A stretch of DNA of 56,957 nucleotides from Lentisphaeria bacterium. GTDB lineage: Bacteria > Verrucomicrobiota > Lentisphaeria > Victivallales > UBA1829. The position numbers and the translations under genes were made by a program. This document shows positions 34,862 to 43,773 of the stretch, piece by piece; position 1 is the first letter of the stretch; each line of letters begins with the position of its first letter. The notes below the pieces were generated by a model, which ran no database searches, was not told the origin of the DNA, and was given only the letters and a program-made list of their open reading frames with translations. The stretch is taken from assembly GCA_003526375.1 (NCBI GenBank), contig DPDG01000105.1, positions 1 to 56,957 on the forward strand. Direction: 5' to 3'.

Positions 34862-35605
34862 ATGAAATTAACAAAGTATGGCAAAAAAGAGTGGCTCAGA
34901 GCAACTGTCTGCGCAGCGGTGCTCCTGATTCTCTGTGCGGTGCTGACCGTAATTGTGAACGGGAGAGCCGGAGCCTGCCTTGCTGTCTTTGTCATTGTCG
35001 TATGGGCGGCTTTCGCGGCGTTTTTCCGTGATCCCGAGCGTAAAATCCCGTCCGATGAAAAGATTCTTACCTCACCCGCGGACGGCGTTGTGCGGGATAT
35101 TGAGTTGATCCCGAACAGCAACTGCGGCAACGAGGAACTTGCCAGGCTGTTCGAGGGAAAAGATATGCTGCGGATCGGAATTTTCCTTTCCGTTTTCGAT
35201 GTGCACCTGAACCGTGCGCCCTGCAGAATGACGGTGAAGTTCACCTCATATAAGAAAGGGTGTTTCCATGATGCCCGTGACGGACGTGCCGCAAAGGAAA
35301 ATGAGTCGTTGATCATGGGCGGCATCGGGGAGATTGAGGGAAATGAGTTCCCTGTCGCAGTGAAGCAGGTTTCCGGTGCAATCGCGCGCAGGATCGTCTG
35401 TCCGGTGGAACCCGATACTCTCCTGAAGAAAGGCGAGCGTTACGGCATGATCAAATTCGGTTCCAGAACAGAACTTTATCTGCCGGTGAAGAGTAATTTT
35501 GAACCTGCGGTCAGCGTTGGCGACCGTGTGTTCGGCGGGATGACCGTGATTGCCAGATTCTGCGCAAAACAGGAAACGGCGTCTGTACCTGTCCAGAAAA
35601 AGTAA
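34862..35605 (+). CDS. psd: Phosphatidylserine decarboxylase
   Basis: This 247-residue enzyme makes phosphatidylethanolamine from phosphatidylserine at the inner membrane. After an N-terminal membrane segment (about 14-52) come FFRDPER, SPADG, the FLSVFDVHLNRAP segment with the conserved His, and the self-cleavage site FGS (G200-S201), where Ser would become the pyruvoyl group. The C-terminal chain would therefore start at S201. The next gene encodes the enzyme making its substrate, 31 bases downstream. Confidence 0.92.
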   Translation: MKLTKYGKKEWLRATVCAAVLLILCAVLTVIVNGRAGACLAVFVIVVWAAFAAFFRDPERKIPSDEKILTSPADGVVRDIELIPNSNCGNEELARLFEGKDMLRIGIFLSVFDVHLNRAPCRMTVKFTSYKKGCFHDARDGRAAKENESLIMGGIGEIEGNEFPVAVKQVSGAIARRIVCPVEPDTLLKKGERYGMIKFGSRTELYLPVKSNFEPAVSVGDRVFGGMTVIARFCAKQETASVPVQKK

Positions 35606-35636
35606 GCTTCTCTCCAATCATAACAATGGCGGTAAA

Positions 35637-36473
35637 ATGAAACAACATTTCAAGGACCTGATCAAACGCAACCGTTGGATCAAATGGGTTCCGAATGCTC
35701 TGACGCTTGGCAATTCCCTGTGCGGATTTGCGGCAATTCTCTATACGCTTCAGGTTTATGAGAAGATGATGTACCGCGATGGTTCCGACGGAATTGAGAA
35801 AATCTTTGCGTTCAGTGCGTGCATGATTCTGTTTGCAATGGTATTTGATGCGTTTGACGGGTATGCCGCGCGTCTGCTGAATGCGGCGAGCCTGCATGGA
35901 ATCCAGATGGATTCTCTGGCGGATATGGTGACGTTCGGCGTGGCTCCGGCGACTTTGGTTGCCGTGATGGCGCATTCGATGCGCTCCCTTGCCGGAAATC
36001 AGTTCCGCCTGGTCTGGTGCCTCTGCGCAATTTACCTCGGATGCGCCGCGCTGCGTCTTGCCAAATATAATGTTCATGCGATTCTGGAGAAGAAAAGCAG
36101 CGACAAGTTTTCCGGATTGCCTTCTCCGGGCGCGGCGGGCGCAATCTGCAGCGTGACGATTTTCTACGCACTGGAACAGCCGCAGGACGGTTCCGCCATG
36201 GTGAACCTGATTTCTTTCCTGCCGTATTATACGGCAATCCTCGGTTTCCTCATGGTCAGCACGATTCCTTATCAGCATTTCGGAAAATGGCTGTTTTCGA
36301 TTCCTCGCAACAAGAAGCGTATGCTGATAGCCTTTGTGGTGCTGGTTGCACTGTGCATTGAACCTGCATGGACCGGCGTGATTCTGATCAACGGATATAT
36401 CATCTGGGGGCCGATTGCATGGTTCCTGGTAAAAATAGGTGTATTCAGGAATACGGAAGAAACTCGAATTTAA
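35637..36473 (+). CDS. pssA: CDP-diacylglycerol-serine O-phosphatidyltransferase
   Basis: This 278-residue integral membrane enzyme joins CDP-diacylglycerol and serine to phosphatidylserine. The CDP-alcohol phosphotransferase signature D-G-x2-A-R-x8-G-x3-D-x3-D is complete at residues 74-96 (DGYAAR...G...D...D). Seven to eight hydrophobic segments follow the family pattern. The ATG at 35637 is chosen because the protein MKQHFKDLIKRNRWIKWVPNALTLGN starts like its relatives. It forms a unit with psd. Confidence 0.93.
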   Translation: MKQHFKDLIKRNRWIKWVPNALTLGNSLCGFAAILYTLQVYEKMMYRDGSDGIEKIFAFSACMILFAMVFDAFDGYAARLLNAASLHGIQMDSLADMVTFGVAPATLVAVMAHSMRSLAGNQFRLVWCLCAIYLGCAALRLAKYNVHAILEKKSSDKFSGLPSPGAAGAICSVTIFYALEQPQDGSAMVNLISFLPYYTAILGFLMVSTIPYQHFGKWLFSIPRNKKRMLIAFVVLVALCIEPAWTGVILINGYIIWGPIAWFLVKIGVFRNTEETRI

Positions 36474-36484
36474 CGGGGGGGTAT

Positions 36485-37156
36485 ATGGCGGTCTCCGGAA
36501 AAAAGACGGAAGCATTGAAACGGAAACTTGCAGAGATTTACGATATTCTGCTGAAGACTTACGGTCCGCAGAAATGTTTTCTGATACATGAAACCCCGTT
36601 TCAGCTTCTGGTGTCCACCATTCTTTCCGCACAATGCACGGATAAAATGGTGAACCGTGTGACGGAGCCTCTGTTCAGGAAATATGCCGGGCCGGAGGAT
36701 TTTGCCGCGCTTGAGCCGGAGTATCTTGAGAAACTGATTCACTCCTGCGGCTATTACCGTGCCAAGGCGAAGAATATTATTGCGGCGTCCCGTGCCATTG
36801 TGGAGCGTTTCAATTCACAGATACCGGATACCATGGAGGAGTTGACCTCGCTGCCGGGCGTGGGGCGTAAAACCGCGAATGTGGTCCTTGCGGATGCTTT
36901 CGGGGTTCCCGGCCTTCCCGTCGACACTCATGTAAAGCGGATCATGAATCTGGCGGGAGCCGTCAAATCGGAGGACCCTGAAAAGATCGAGGCGGTCCTG
37001 TGTGCTCATCTCGACCCTGAAAAATGGGGCGAGTTTTCACATCTGGTGATTATGCACGGGCGCAATCGCTGTCCGTCCGGGCGCCCCGACTGTGACCGTT
37101 GCGAGATCCGTCATCTCTGCGCCCACGGCTCGAAAGCGCTCGGGGGCAGGTCATGA
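36485..37156 (+). CDS. nth: Endonuclease III
   Basis: This 223-residue DNA glycosylase/AP lyase removes oxidised pyrimidines. The helix-hairpin-helix LPGVGRKTA is at 123-131 with the catalytic Lys129, and the catalytic Asp is D147 (PVDTHVKR). The C-terminal 4Fe-4S cluster Cys pattern C-x6-C-x2-C-x5-C is complete (C196, C203, C206, C212). The start at 36485 lies just after a run of seven G, a strong ribosome site. Its stop overlaps the start of the next gene (ATGA). Confidence 0.95.
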   Translation: MAVSGKKTEALKRKLAEIYDILLKTYGPQKCFLIHETPFQLLVSTILSAQCTDKMVNRVTEPLFRKYAGPEDFAALEPEYLEKLIHSCGYYRAKAKNIIAASRAIVERFNSQIPDTMEELTSLPGVGRKTANVVLADAFGVPGLPVDTHVKRIMNLAGAVKSEDPEKIEAVLCAHLDPEKWGEFSHLVIMHGRNRCPSGRPDCDRCEIRHLCAHGSKALGGRS

Positions 37157-37818
37157 CTCTGAAACAGCAGTTCCGTCAGATTAAAAAGTTTCCGGACTGG
37201 GTTTACTGGCTTCCCGCCAGATTTCTCTCTCTGCTCCGCCATACCATGCGGACGGAGATCGTTGATCCGTTCGGTGTGATTGATGCGAAAAGCCCGCCGG
37301 CGATTACCGTGACCTGGCATAACCGCCTTCTGTTTTTCCCCGCGATGTTCGCCAGATGGGAACGGGAGCATACCGTAGCCGTCATCAGCGCTTCGCGTGA
37401 CGGGCAGTATATTGCGGACCTTGTGAAACAGTTCGGCATTGAGAGCGTGCGCGGCTCAAGTTCCCGCAAAGCGGTTCAGGTTCTGCACGGCGCAATGAGA
37501 AAGATCATCAGGGAGAAGAAATACGTCAGTTTTACTCCTGACGGTCCGCGCGGACCGAAATATGTCATGAGCCGGGGACCGATTCACCTTGCCAGCGAGA
37601 CAGGCGTCAGAATTCTTCCGATTTCCGTCAATTATTCGTCATATTGGGAATTAGGCAGCTGGGACCGTTTTCAGATACCGAAACCATGGGCGAAAATTAC
37701 GCTCAGACTGGGGGAACCCGTCATAATACCGCCGAATCTGACGGATGACGAACTGGAGAAGTGGCGTCTGGAGGTTCAAAGGCGTTTGAATGAGATTTCA
37801 GAAATTCCTGAACCTTGA
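37153..37818 (+). CDS. DUF374-type lysophospholipid acyltransferase family protein
   Basis: This 221-residue protein resembles the DUF374 branch of the LPLAT superfamily, linked in some bacteria to Kdo/lipid A modification. It has ITVTWHNRLLFFP in place of the acyltransferase HX4D region, then ISASRDGQYIADLVKQFGIESVRGSSSRKAV and FTPDGPRGPKY, all typical of DUF374. It should act at the inner membrane face. The ATG overlaps the nth stop by four bases, so the two are translationally coupled. Confidence 0.85.
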   Translation: MTLKQQFRQIKKFPDWVYWLPARFLSLLRHTMRTEIVDPFGVIDAKSPPAITVTWHNRLLFFPAMFARWEREHTVAVISASRDGQYIADLVKQFGIESVRGSSSRKAVQVLHGAMRKIIREKKYVSFTPDGPRGPKYVMSRGPIHLASETGVRILPISVNYSSYWELGSWDRFQIPKPWAKITLRLGEPVIIPPNLTDDELEKWRLEVQRRLNEISEIPEP

Positions 37819-37901
37819 TTGTTTTCCGGTTTGATCTTATCGGATTCAATCCCCCTGACCTTCGGGGCGGCTTTAAGATAGAAGAAGGCGCAAGCATTCT
37901 T

Positions 37902-38765
37902 TCAGGACGGAAAATTCCGTTCTTCAACTTTTCCAGGTGCTTCGGATTTGACCTTTTCTATTTGTACCGAGAGTTTTGTCAGATATTTTTCCGGGTCCTG
38001 TTCCAGAACATGATTGATGATATCTTCTTCATATGCGTTTCCGGCGATGCGGAAACCGAGTGCTTTGATCTGCTGCTTCATCCTGCGGTAAGTATCCGGA
38101 ATATTTTTTTCCGGTCCGGTATGATATTCAACGGCGTAAGTTCCTGAAGGCTTGGCAAAGCCCGTCTTTTTCAATTGATGCGGGATTTTGAAATAGTGAT
38201 ACTTGCACAGGAAGATGTCGTCTTCAAAGTCTTCCTGTGTTATGATTGCCCCTCCCAGCAATTCTTCATGAAAATCCGAGCCGGTCAGTTTCAGAAGATA
38301 ATTGCGGTATTCTTCAAAGATGTCGTTCGGAGTTCCGTCGGATACCGAAAGATCGGCAACCAGAAAGTATTCTTCCGGCAGTTCAAGAATTTCCATTTGC
38401 CCCGGGACAATATTCTGAGCGTATTCCAATTTCCGGATGGTGTTGCGGACCAGCCGGTACAGATGATCGATCCGCTTCTTTTCTCTGGCAAGCTCTTTTT
38501 TCTTTTCCTGCAGGGTCGAATAAAAGTGTTCCACGGAGTGCTCTTTGTCGAGATAATCCTTGATTTCAGAGAGCGGCATGCGGATTTCTTTGAGCGCTGT
38601 AATGATGCAGAATGTAAAAAACTGTGACCAGACATAATAGCGGTATCCCCGTTCATCAACCAGAAAAGGTTTCAGCAGTCCCATTTCATCATAATAAAAG
38701 ACCGTGTCCTTTTTTACCCCGCAGAGAGAGGCGAATTCACCTGCCGTAAGATATTTCTGTGACAT
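37902..38765 (-). CDS. MerR family transcriptional regulator
   Basis: This 287-residue regulator has the N-terminal MerR winged helix (TAGEFASLCGVKKDTVFYYDEMGLLKPFLVDERGYRYY, about 6-43), a coiled-coil dimer helix (about 80-120) and a C-terminal effector domain of the GyrI/BmrR-like kind (about 125-270), which binds small hydrophobic or cationic ligands. The start MSQKYLTAGEF at 38765 fits the family; the frame is open further upstream. A dyad lies between it and the rightward gene at 38951, arguing that it controls that gene, itself, or both. Confidence 0.88.
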   Translation of the reverse strand: MSQKYLTAGEFASLCGVKKDTVFYYDEMGLLKPFLVDERGYRYYVWSQFFTFCIITALKEIRMPLSEIKDYLDKEHSVEHFYSTLQEKKKELAREKKRIDHLYRLVRNTIRKLEYAQNIVPGQMEILELPEEYFLVADLSVSDGTPNDIFEEYRNYLLKLTGSDFHEELLGGAIITQEDFEDDIFLCKYHYFKIPHQLKKTGFAKPSGTYAVEYHTGPEKNIPDTYRRMKQQIKALGFRIAGNAYEEDIINHVLEQDPEKYLTKLSVQIEKVKSEAPGKVEERNFPS

Positions 38766-38892
38766 ATTTTGTCCGTTTTTCCTGTTTTTCAGACCGCAGA
38801 AGAGATTATGAAACGGTTTTATTTTAACTGTTGCCGCCTCTGTTTTCAATACGGAAAAATAAAAAAACAAGATTTTTCCGCTTTTTCGTTTG

Positions 38893-38911
38893 CTATGGTG
38901 TTACTCCATAG
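38893..38911. promoter_or_regulatory. MerR-type operator/promoter dyad
   Basis: CTATGG-TGTTACT-CCATAG is a perfect 6-bp inverted repeat with 7 bases between. It lies between a possible -35 (TTGCTA, 38890-38895) and -10 (TAGATT, 38915-38920) set 19 bases apart, the long spacer typical of MerR-activated promoters; TATAGA at a 17-base spacing is an alternative -10. Confidence 0.6.
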
Positions 38912-38950
38912 TTATAGATTATCTCCTGAAAACATCAGGGAGGTTTGATT

Positions 38951-39508
38951 ATGAAGAAAATGACAATGATATTTCTGGCATTGCTTTCACTGAATCTGTT
39001 TGCCGCGTTTCAGTACCAAGTGTCCGGGTACGGCGGAGGCTACTTTTCGTTTGACGGCACGACAAGTCTCAAGATGGATCGTCCCGGAGTTCATAAAGGG
39101 CTGGATTACCTGTTTGTCAAAAACAGCCTTGTTCTGGGGGATAACTCATGGGGATATTATCTGCTGTCGGACCGGAAACTTGTACATGTGCAGGCGGACG
39201 GTTTTCTCGGGACCTTTTCCTCCGGGGACAAAATCGGAATCTGGATTGCCAATGAGTCCGGCGAAATTTTTACCTCCACCAATACCGGCAATCAGGACTA
39301 TACGTTCGGGAAAAGCGGTTCCTCCGGTGATGATTTCTGTCTTTATCAGGGATCCGCCGGAATTTTCCTGACTCCTTCCCATTGGGAATATCAGCTTTCT
39401 GAGACTGCCGCGCCCAGCGGCCAGCCGCTTCCGGGAGTTCTTGCATCCCTCCTGATCGGAGGCGGTGTTGCGTATCTTGCCCGCCGCCGTAAAAAATCCG
39501 CCGCTTGA
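38951..39508 (+). CDS. Exported protein with PEP-CTERM-like C-terminal sorting tail
   Basis: This 185-residue protein has an N-terminal signal peptide (MKKMTMIFLALLSLNLFAA). The mature part is a Gly- and aromatic-rich beta domain (YQVSGYGGGYFSFDGTTSL; GIWIANESGEIFT). The C-terminus is a tripartite sorting signal: a Pro-containing motif (QPLPG), a short hydrophobic helix (VLASLLIGGGVAYLA) and a basic cluster (RRRKK). This is the plan of PEP-CTERM-type substrates of exosortases, though the motif is PLPG rather than P-E-P. GGGAGG precedes the ATG. The MerR dyad just upstream suggests inducible expression. Function unknown. Confidence 0.75.
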   Translation: MKKMTMIFLALLSLNLFAAFQYQVSGYGGGYFSFDGTTSLKMDRPGVHKGLDYLFVKNSLVLGDNSWGYYLLSDRKLVHVQADGFLGTFSSGDKIGIWIANESGEIFTSTNTGNQDYTFGKSGSSGDDFCLYQGSAGIFLTPSHWEYQLSETAAPSGQPLPGVLASLLIGGGVAYLARRRKKSAA

Positions 39509-39540
39509 TTTCTGACGTTTCTGTCTTTTCCGGACTCTTT

Positions 39541-39573
39541 CACCGCCGTATCTCCGGTTACGGCGGTGTTTTT
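39541..39573 (+). terminator. Intrinsic terminator after the sorting-tail protein
   Basis: CACCGCCGTA and TACGGCGGTG form a perfect 10-bp GC-rich stem with an 8-base loop, followed by TTTTT. Confidence 0.9.
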
Positions 39574-39722
39574 GCTTTTCAGGCGCGGGACGTGCATAAT
39601 ACGGTATTTTTTGATGGTAATGGGAAACAGGAGCGCAAGCTTCTGAATTGTTTCCTGAATCCGCTTTACTTTTTGAAGAAAGGAAAGTATATTGCAGGAA
39701 ACAGACGGAGTGTGTTTGCATT

Positions 39723-40964
39723 ATGAAAATCGGCGTTTTATGCATCGGCGATGAACTGCTCAAGGGAGCTGTCATCAATACCAATCTCGCTTATATGGGG
39801 CAAAAACTGTTGGAGCTCGGGATTATCCCCGAACTCTCGCTTGAAGTGCCAGACAGGCCGGAGGATGTCGTGCGCGGGCTTGACTATGTCATGAGCCGTG
39901 CGGATTTCATTATCACTTCCGGGGGTCTCGGCCCTACGGCGGACGACCTGACCAAACCCAGCATCGCGGAGCATCTGGGATATCCGCTGGAGCTCTGCGA
40001 AGAGGCGGCGGAGGCGATCAAGGCGCGCTGGATGAATCTCAAACGCGGCACGCTCCCGTTCCATTTCCTGAATCAGGCATATGTCCCGAAGGGATGCGAG
40101 GTGCTGATGAACGGATTCGGCACCGCCCCCGGAATCTATATCGCGACAAAAGAGCAGGACCGTTTCCCCGGCAGGAAGATCGTCATGCTGCCGGGACCGC
40201 CTTCCGAGCTTCATCCGATGTTTGACAATCAGGTTCTGCCGATTATCATCCGGAATATGGATGTGAAGATTTATTCGAAGCTGTTTCATGTTTCCGGCGT
40301 ACCCGAATCAAAGGTGGAAGAGGCGATGCAGCCGGTCATTGAGTCCACGCCGGAACTTTCCGTCGCCTACTGCGCCGCGCCGGAGTTCGTGAAACTTTTC
40401 CTCAGCAGCCATTGCGAGGAGTCCGTGACGAGCGCTTCCGCAAAAGTGCGCGGGATTTTTGCCGACTCTCTGTTGTCCGATGACTCCAGAACGGTGGCGG
40501 AGGAGGTGGTTCATCTGCTCGGCAGGGCGGGGCATAAGCTGGCAATGGCGGAGTCATGCACCGGCGGGCTCATTTCCTCATTGATTACCGATGTCCCCGG
40601 CGCGTCCGGCGTTTACCTCGGAAGCGTGATTTCCTATGCGAATGAAGTCAAGGCGGGAACGCTTGGCGTGAAGGAGGAGACGCTCCGGCAGTATGGCGCG
40701 GTCAGCGGACAGTGCGCTGCGGAAATGCTGAACGGCGTCTGTGAAAAACTCGGTTCCGACTGCGGAATTTCAGTGACGGGAGTCGCGGGGCCCGGCGGCG
40801 GAACGCTTGAAAAGCCGGTCGGGCTGGTTTATATCGGAGTCCGTTATCTGGAGCGGGTTCAGATCATTGAGAACCATTTCCGCGGCAGCCGGGAACAGAT
40901 CCGTGCGAGAACGGCGGCGGTCGCGCTGAATACGCTCCGGCGTTTTATTCTGGGATTGCGCTGA
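39723..40964 (+). CDS. cinA: CinA-like protein (nicotinamide-nucleotide amidase / ADP-ribose pyrophosphatase)
   Basis: This 413-residue two-domain protein has an N-terminal molybdopterin-binding-like COG1058 domain (IGDELLKGAVINTNLAYM; ITSGGLGPTADDLTKPSIAEHLG; MLPGPPSELHPMF) and a C-terminal amidase domain (LAMAESCTGGLISSLITDVPGAS; VISYANEVKAGTLGV; VTGVAGPGGGTLEKPVG). CinA proteins recycle pyridine nucleotides; the amidase converts NMN to nicotinate mononucleotide. The length matches the family. The start codon of rarA follows its stop after one base. Confidence 0.93.
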   Translation: MKIGVLCIGDELLKGAVINTNLAYMGQKLLELGIIPELSLEVPDRPEDVVRGLDYVMSRADFIITSGGLGPTADDLTKPSIAEHLGYPLELCEEAAEAIKARWMNLKRGTLPFHFLNQAYVPKGCEVLMNGFGTAPGIYIATKEQDRFPGRKIVMLPGPPSELHPMFDNQVLPIIIRNMDVKIYSKLFHVSGVPESKVEEAMQPVIESTPELSVAYCAAPEFVKLFLSSHCEESVTSASAKVRGIFADSLLSDDSRTVAEEVVHLLGRAGHKLAMAESCTGGLISSLITDVPGASGVYLGSVISYANEVKAGTLGVKEETLRQYGAVSGQCAAEMLNGVCEKLGSDCGISVTGVAGPGGGTLEKPVGLVYIGVRYLERVQIIENHFRGSREQIRARTAAVALNTLRRFILGLR

Positions 40965-40965
40965 T

Positions 40966-42270
40966 ATGTTCGAAGAAACCGGATTGTTTACTTCTCTTGC
41001 GGGGCGGCCTCTGGCGGATCGTCTGCGCCCGAAAAAACTGGATGAGATCGTCGGGCAGGAGCATCTTGTCGGTCCCGATGGTCTTCTGCGGCGGATGATC
41101 GACTCTAAAAAGATTTCCAGCTTCATCCTCTGGGGTCCTCCGGGATGCGGCAAGACCACTGCCGCCCGGATCATGGCAAACCATACCTCGCTTCATTTTG
41201 TGGCTCTTTCGGCGGTTTTTTCCGGTATTGCCGATCTGCGCAAAGCCTTTGAGGAAGCGGCGCGGCGGCGCGAAATGGGCGAGGGGACTTTACTTTTTGT
41301 GGATGAGATTCACCGTTTCAACCGGGCGCAGCAGGACGGTTTTCTGCCTTATGTCGAAAACGGAACCGTGGTGCTGGTCGGCGCGACCACTGAAAATCCG
41401 TCCTTCGAGCTCAACAGCGCGTTGCTTTCCCGCTGCAAGGTATTTGTCCTGAAGCCGCTGGATCACGATGCGCTGGAGAAAATCATCGACCGGGCGGAGA
41501 AGGAGCTTGACAGGAAACTGCCTGCCGACGAGGAAGCGCGCGAGACGCTGAAAGACCTTGCCGACGGCGACGGGCGGTATATGATCAATCTGCTGGAAAG
41601 CGTCTTCAACCTGACGCCGGAAGGCGAAATTCTGAACCGGGAAAGCTTGTTGAAAATCGTTCAGCAGAAAGCGCCGGGGTATGACAAGGACCGCGACGGA
41701 CACTACAACCTGATCAGCGCTCTGCACAAATCCCTGCGCGGTTCGGATACCGATGCCGCGCTTTACTGGGCTGCGCGCATGATCGAGGGTGGCGAAGATC
41801 CGCTGTATCTTCTGCGTCGTCTGACGCGCTTTGCGATGGAGGATGTGAGTCTTGCCGACCCGAACGCGCTGAATCTCGCCATTGCCGCGTGGGACGCATA
41901 CGAGCGTCTGGGTTCACCGGAGGGCGATATTGCCATCGCGGAACTGATTATTTATCTAGGGACCGCTCCGAAATCGAACAGTGCCGATGTTGCATGGGGC
42001 AAAGCGCGGAAAGCAGCGAAGGAGTTCGGCACGCTGAGTCCGCCGCCGCATATTCTGAATGCGCCGACGAAGCTGATGAAGGAGATCGGCTACGGCAAAG
42101 GGTATCAGTATGACCACGACACGCCGGAAGGTTTTTCCGGACAGAATTATTTCCCTGAAAAAATGCCGCGCCGCAGGTTCTACAATCCGCCGGAGCGCGG
42201 ATTCGAGCGCGAACTGATCAGGCGCCTTGCCTACTGGGATCGTCTGCGCCGTGAGAAGTCCGGCAAATAA
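40966..42270 (+). CDS. rarA: Replication-associated recombination protein A (MgsA/RarA)
   Basis: This 434-residue AAA+ ATPase acts at stalled replication forks. The Walker A motif is GPPGCGKTT (57-65), Walker B is LLFVDEIHRFN, and sensor 1 is GATTENPSFELNSALLSRC. The C-terminal tetramerisation region shows DGHYNLISALHKSLRGSDTDAALYWAARMIEGGEDPLY and, near the end, YQYDHDTPEGFSGQNYFP, both diagnostic. It is translated right behind cinA. Confidence 0.95.
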   Translation: MFEETGLFTSLAGRPLADRLRPKKLDEIVGQEHLVGPDGLLRRMIDSKKISSFILWGPPGCGKTTAARIMANHTSLHFVALSAVFSGIADLRKAFEEAARRREMGEGTLLFVDEIHRFNRAQQDGFLPYVENGTVVLVGATTENPSFELNSALLSRCKVFVLKPLDHDALEKIIDRAEKELDRKLPADEEARETLKDLADGDGRYMINLLESVFNLTPEGEILNRESLLKIVQQKAPGYDKDRDGHYNLISALHKSLRGSDTDAALYWAARMIEGGEDPLYLLRRLTRFAMEDVSLADPNALNLAIAAWDAYERLGSPEGDIAIAELIIYLGTAPKSNSADVAWGKARKAAKEFGTLSPPPHILNAPTKLMKEIGYGKGYQYDHDTPEGFSGQNYFPEKMPRRRFYNPPERGFERELIRRLAYWDRLRREKSGK

Positions 42271-42279
42271 CGGTTTTCT

Positions 42280-42301
42280 TTCCCGCATTTCCGTGCGGGA
42301 A
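42280..42301. terminator. Stem-loop after rarA
   Basis: TTCCCGCA and TGCGGGAA form an 8-bp stem with a 6-base loop ten bases after the rarA stop. There is no T-run on the 3' side, so it may be a weak or factor-aided terminator. Confidence 0.4.
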
Positions 42302-42429
42302 TGCCATTTCACTTGCTGCGGCTGAAAATCCTGAGCCCGCATATTCCGCAGGACGGATGTTCTTCTGAATATGGTATCCTCCAGTGTACCGAAACGGGAA
42401 CAAAAATTCATATTTTCTTTCTCCGCATA

Positions 42430-42457
42430 TTGCATTTTCCGGATTTTTCCGTATAAT
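42430..42457 (+). promoter_or_regulatory. Promoter of the second GntR module
   Basis: TTGCAT (42430-42435) and TATAAT (42452-42457) are separated by 16 bases. The ATG of the regulator gene is 46 bases further on. Confidence 0.65.
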
Positions 42458-42503
42458 TAACAACGAAAATGGAATCAAAACCAGTAAAGAAATATCTTGT
42501 CAG

Positions 42504-43748
42504 ATGAAAAAGAAATTGGACTACTCGGAGATCAGGCTGGATCACGGAAAGCCGGAATTGCTGTTTGTCCAGCTGGAGGAAGAGCTGCTGCGGCTGTTCC
42601 AGGGCATGACCTCCCGGACGGATTCCCGTCTGCCTTCCATCCGGAAGTTGTCCGAGCTGCTGGGGGTTCACAGGAAAACGGTTGCAAAAACTTACGGCGA
42701 TCTTTTGAGCAAGGGGGTCATCGAGCGGGAATCTCCGAACATTCTGCGGGTTGCGGAATCTCTGCCAAGGAAGCAGCTTGCCCCGTTCCCGAATATCGGG
42801 ATCATTGTTCCGCGTCAGTTTTCCTCCCTGTTCGAGCTGAGCAGCGGGCGCCCGATCTATTACATCAAGGGCATCATCGACAGCGCCGCGGAAAGAAACA
42901 TCTCCACGATCATGATCCAGCTTCCGGACTTTGACGCATCCTATGCCGAGATTGACGGTTTTATCGAGGAGCTGGCAAAACGTCTGATCGGCGTGATTCA
43001 TATCGGTGATCGCGGCGTGTTCCCGGACCGGCCTCTGGAACGCCTGATGAAGTTCGAGAAGCTGCCGCAGGTGATGATTTCCGCCTATTCGCATTTCCGG
43101 AATGTCGGCACCGTGGTGTGGGACCCCATTCCGGCTGTTCAGGCGCTTGTCGATCGTCTCCGCGCCATGAACCATCGGGAGGTCGGATTTGTTCTCCATA
43201 CGAAATCCTTTGAGGATTACGGTCAGGATCATTATTTCTTTTATGCCGGACTCCGACAGCCGGAACTGATTCGGCGGCATCTGGAGGAATACGGCTTTCA
43301 CTGCAACCCGGACTGCCACTGTTATAATGCGACGAGTTACCGTTCCGTTTACCGTTCTCTTCAGGAGAAACTGAAGAACAATACTCTGCCGACGGTCTAT
43401 TGGTGCCATAACGACGATTGTGCAAATCTTGTGATGAGGGCTTTGCGTGAACTTGGAATCCGGGTTTCGGAGGATATTTCCCTGATTGGTTCCGATGCGC
43501 TTCCGGGGCTTTCGGACAATGACGAGCTGACAACGATCAGCCTTCCGTTTTATTTCATCGGCTACAAGGCGTTGAATACCCTGCTGGATTACCATGAAAA
43601 CGGAAAGACGGAGCATAACAGCGTTGTGAAAGTCCCTGCGTCTCTGGTCATCAAGAAAACTCTGGCGCGGGCGGGAAACGGATTCGGCGCGGAGGGCGGG
43701 CATGAAAAAGTCGATACGGACAGACTTTGTTTGTTATCAGAAATATAA
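42504..43748 (+). CDS. GntR-type regulator with LacI-like sensor domain
   Basis: This 414-residue regulator has the same architecture as the one at 23825: an N-terminal GntR winged helix (about 20-85, LFVQLEEELLRLFQGMTSRTDSRLPSIRKLSELLGVHRKTVAKTY) and a periplasmic-binding-type sensor (about 95-395, IGIIVPRQFSSLFELS; REVGFVLHTKSFEDYG; ISLIGSDALPG). It presumably senses a sugar and controls the pseudopilin and DUF4091 genes that follow. The ATG at 42504 is preferred because the upstream frame reads through the promoter. The C-terminal extension beyond about 395 has no clear match. Confidence 0.87.
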   Translation: MKKKLDYSEIRLDHGKPELLFVQLEEELLRLFQGMTSRTDSRLPSIRKLSELLGVHRKTVAKTYGDLLSKGVIERESPNILRVAESLPRKQLAPFPNIGIIVPRQFSSLFELSSGRPIYYIKGIIDSAAERNISTIMIQLPDFDASYAEIDGFIEELAKRLIGVIHIGDRGVFPDRPLERLMKFEKLPQVMISAYSHFRNVGTVVWDPIPAVQALVDRLRAMNHREVGFVLHTKSFEDYGQDHYFFYAGLRQPELIRRHLEEYGFHCNPDCHCYNATSYRSVYRSLQEKLKNNTLPTVYWCHNDDCANLVMRALRELGIRVSEDISLIGSDALPGLSDNDELTTISLPFYFIGYKALNTLLDYHENGKTEHNSVVKVPASLVIKKTLARAGNGFGAEGGHEKVDTDRLCLLSEI

Positions 43749-43773
43749 GAACCATAAAAAAGAGGAGAAGCCT

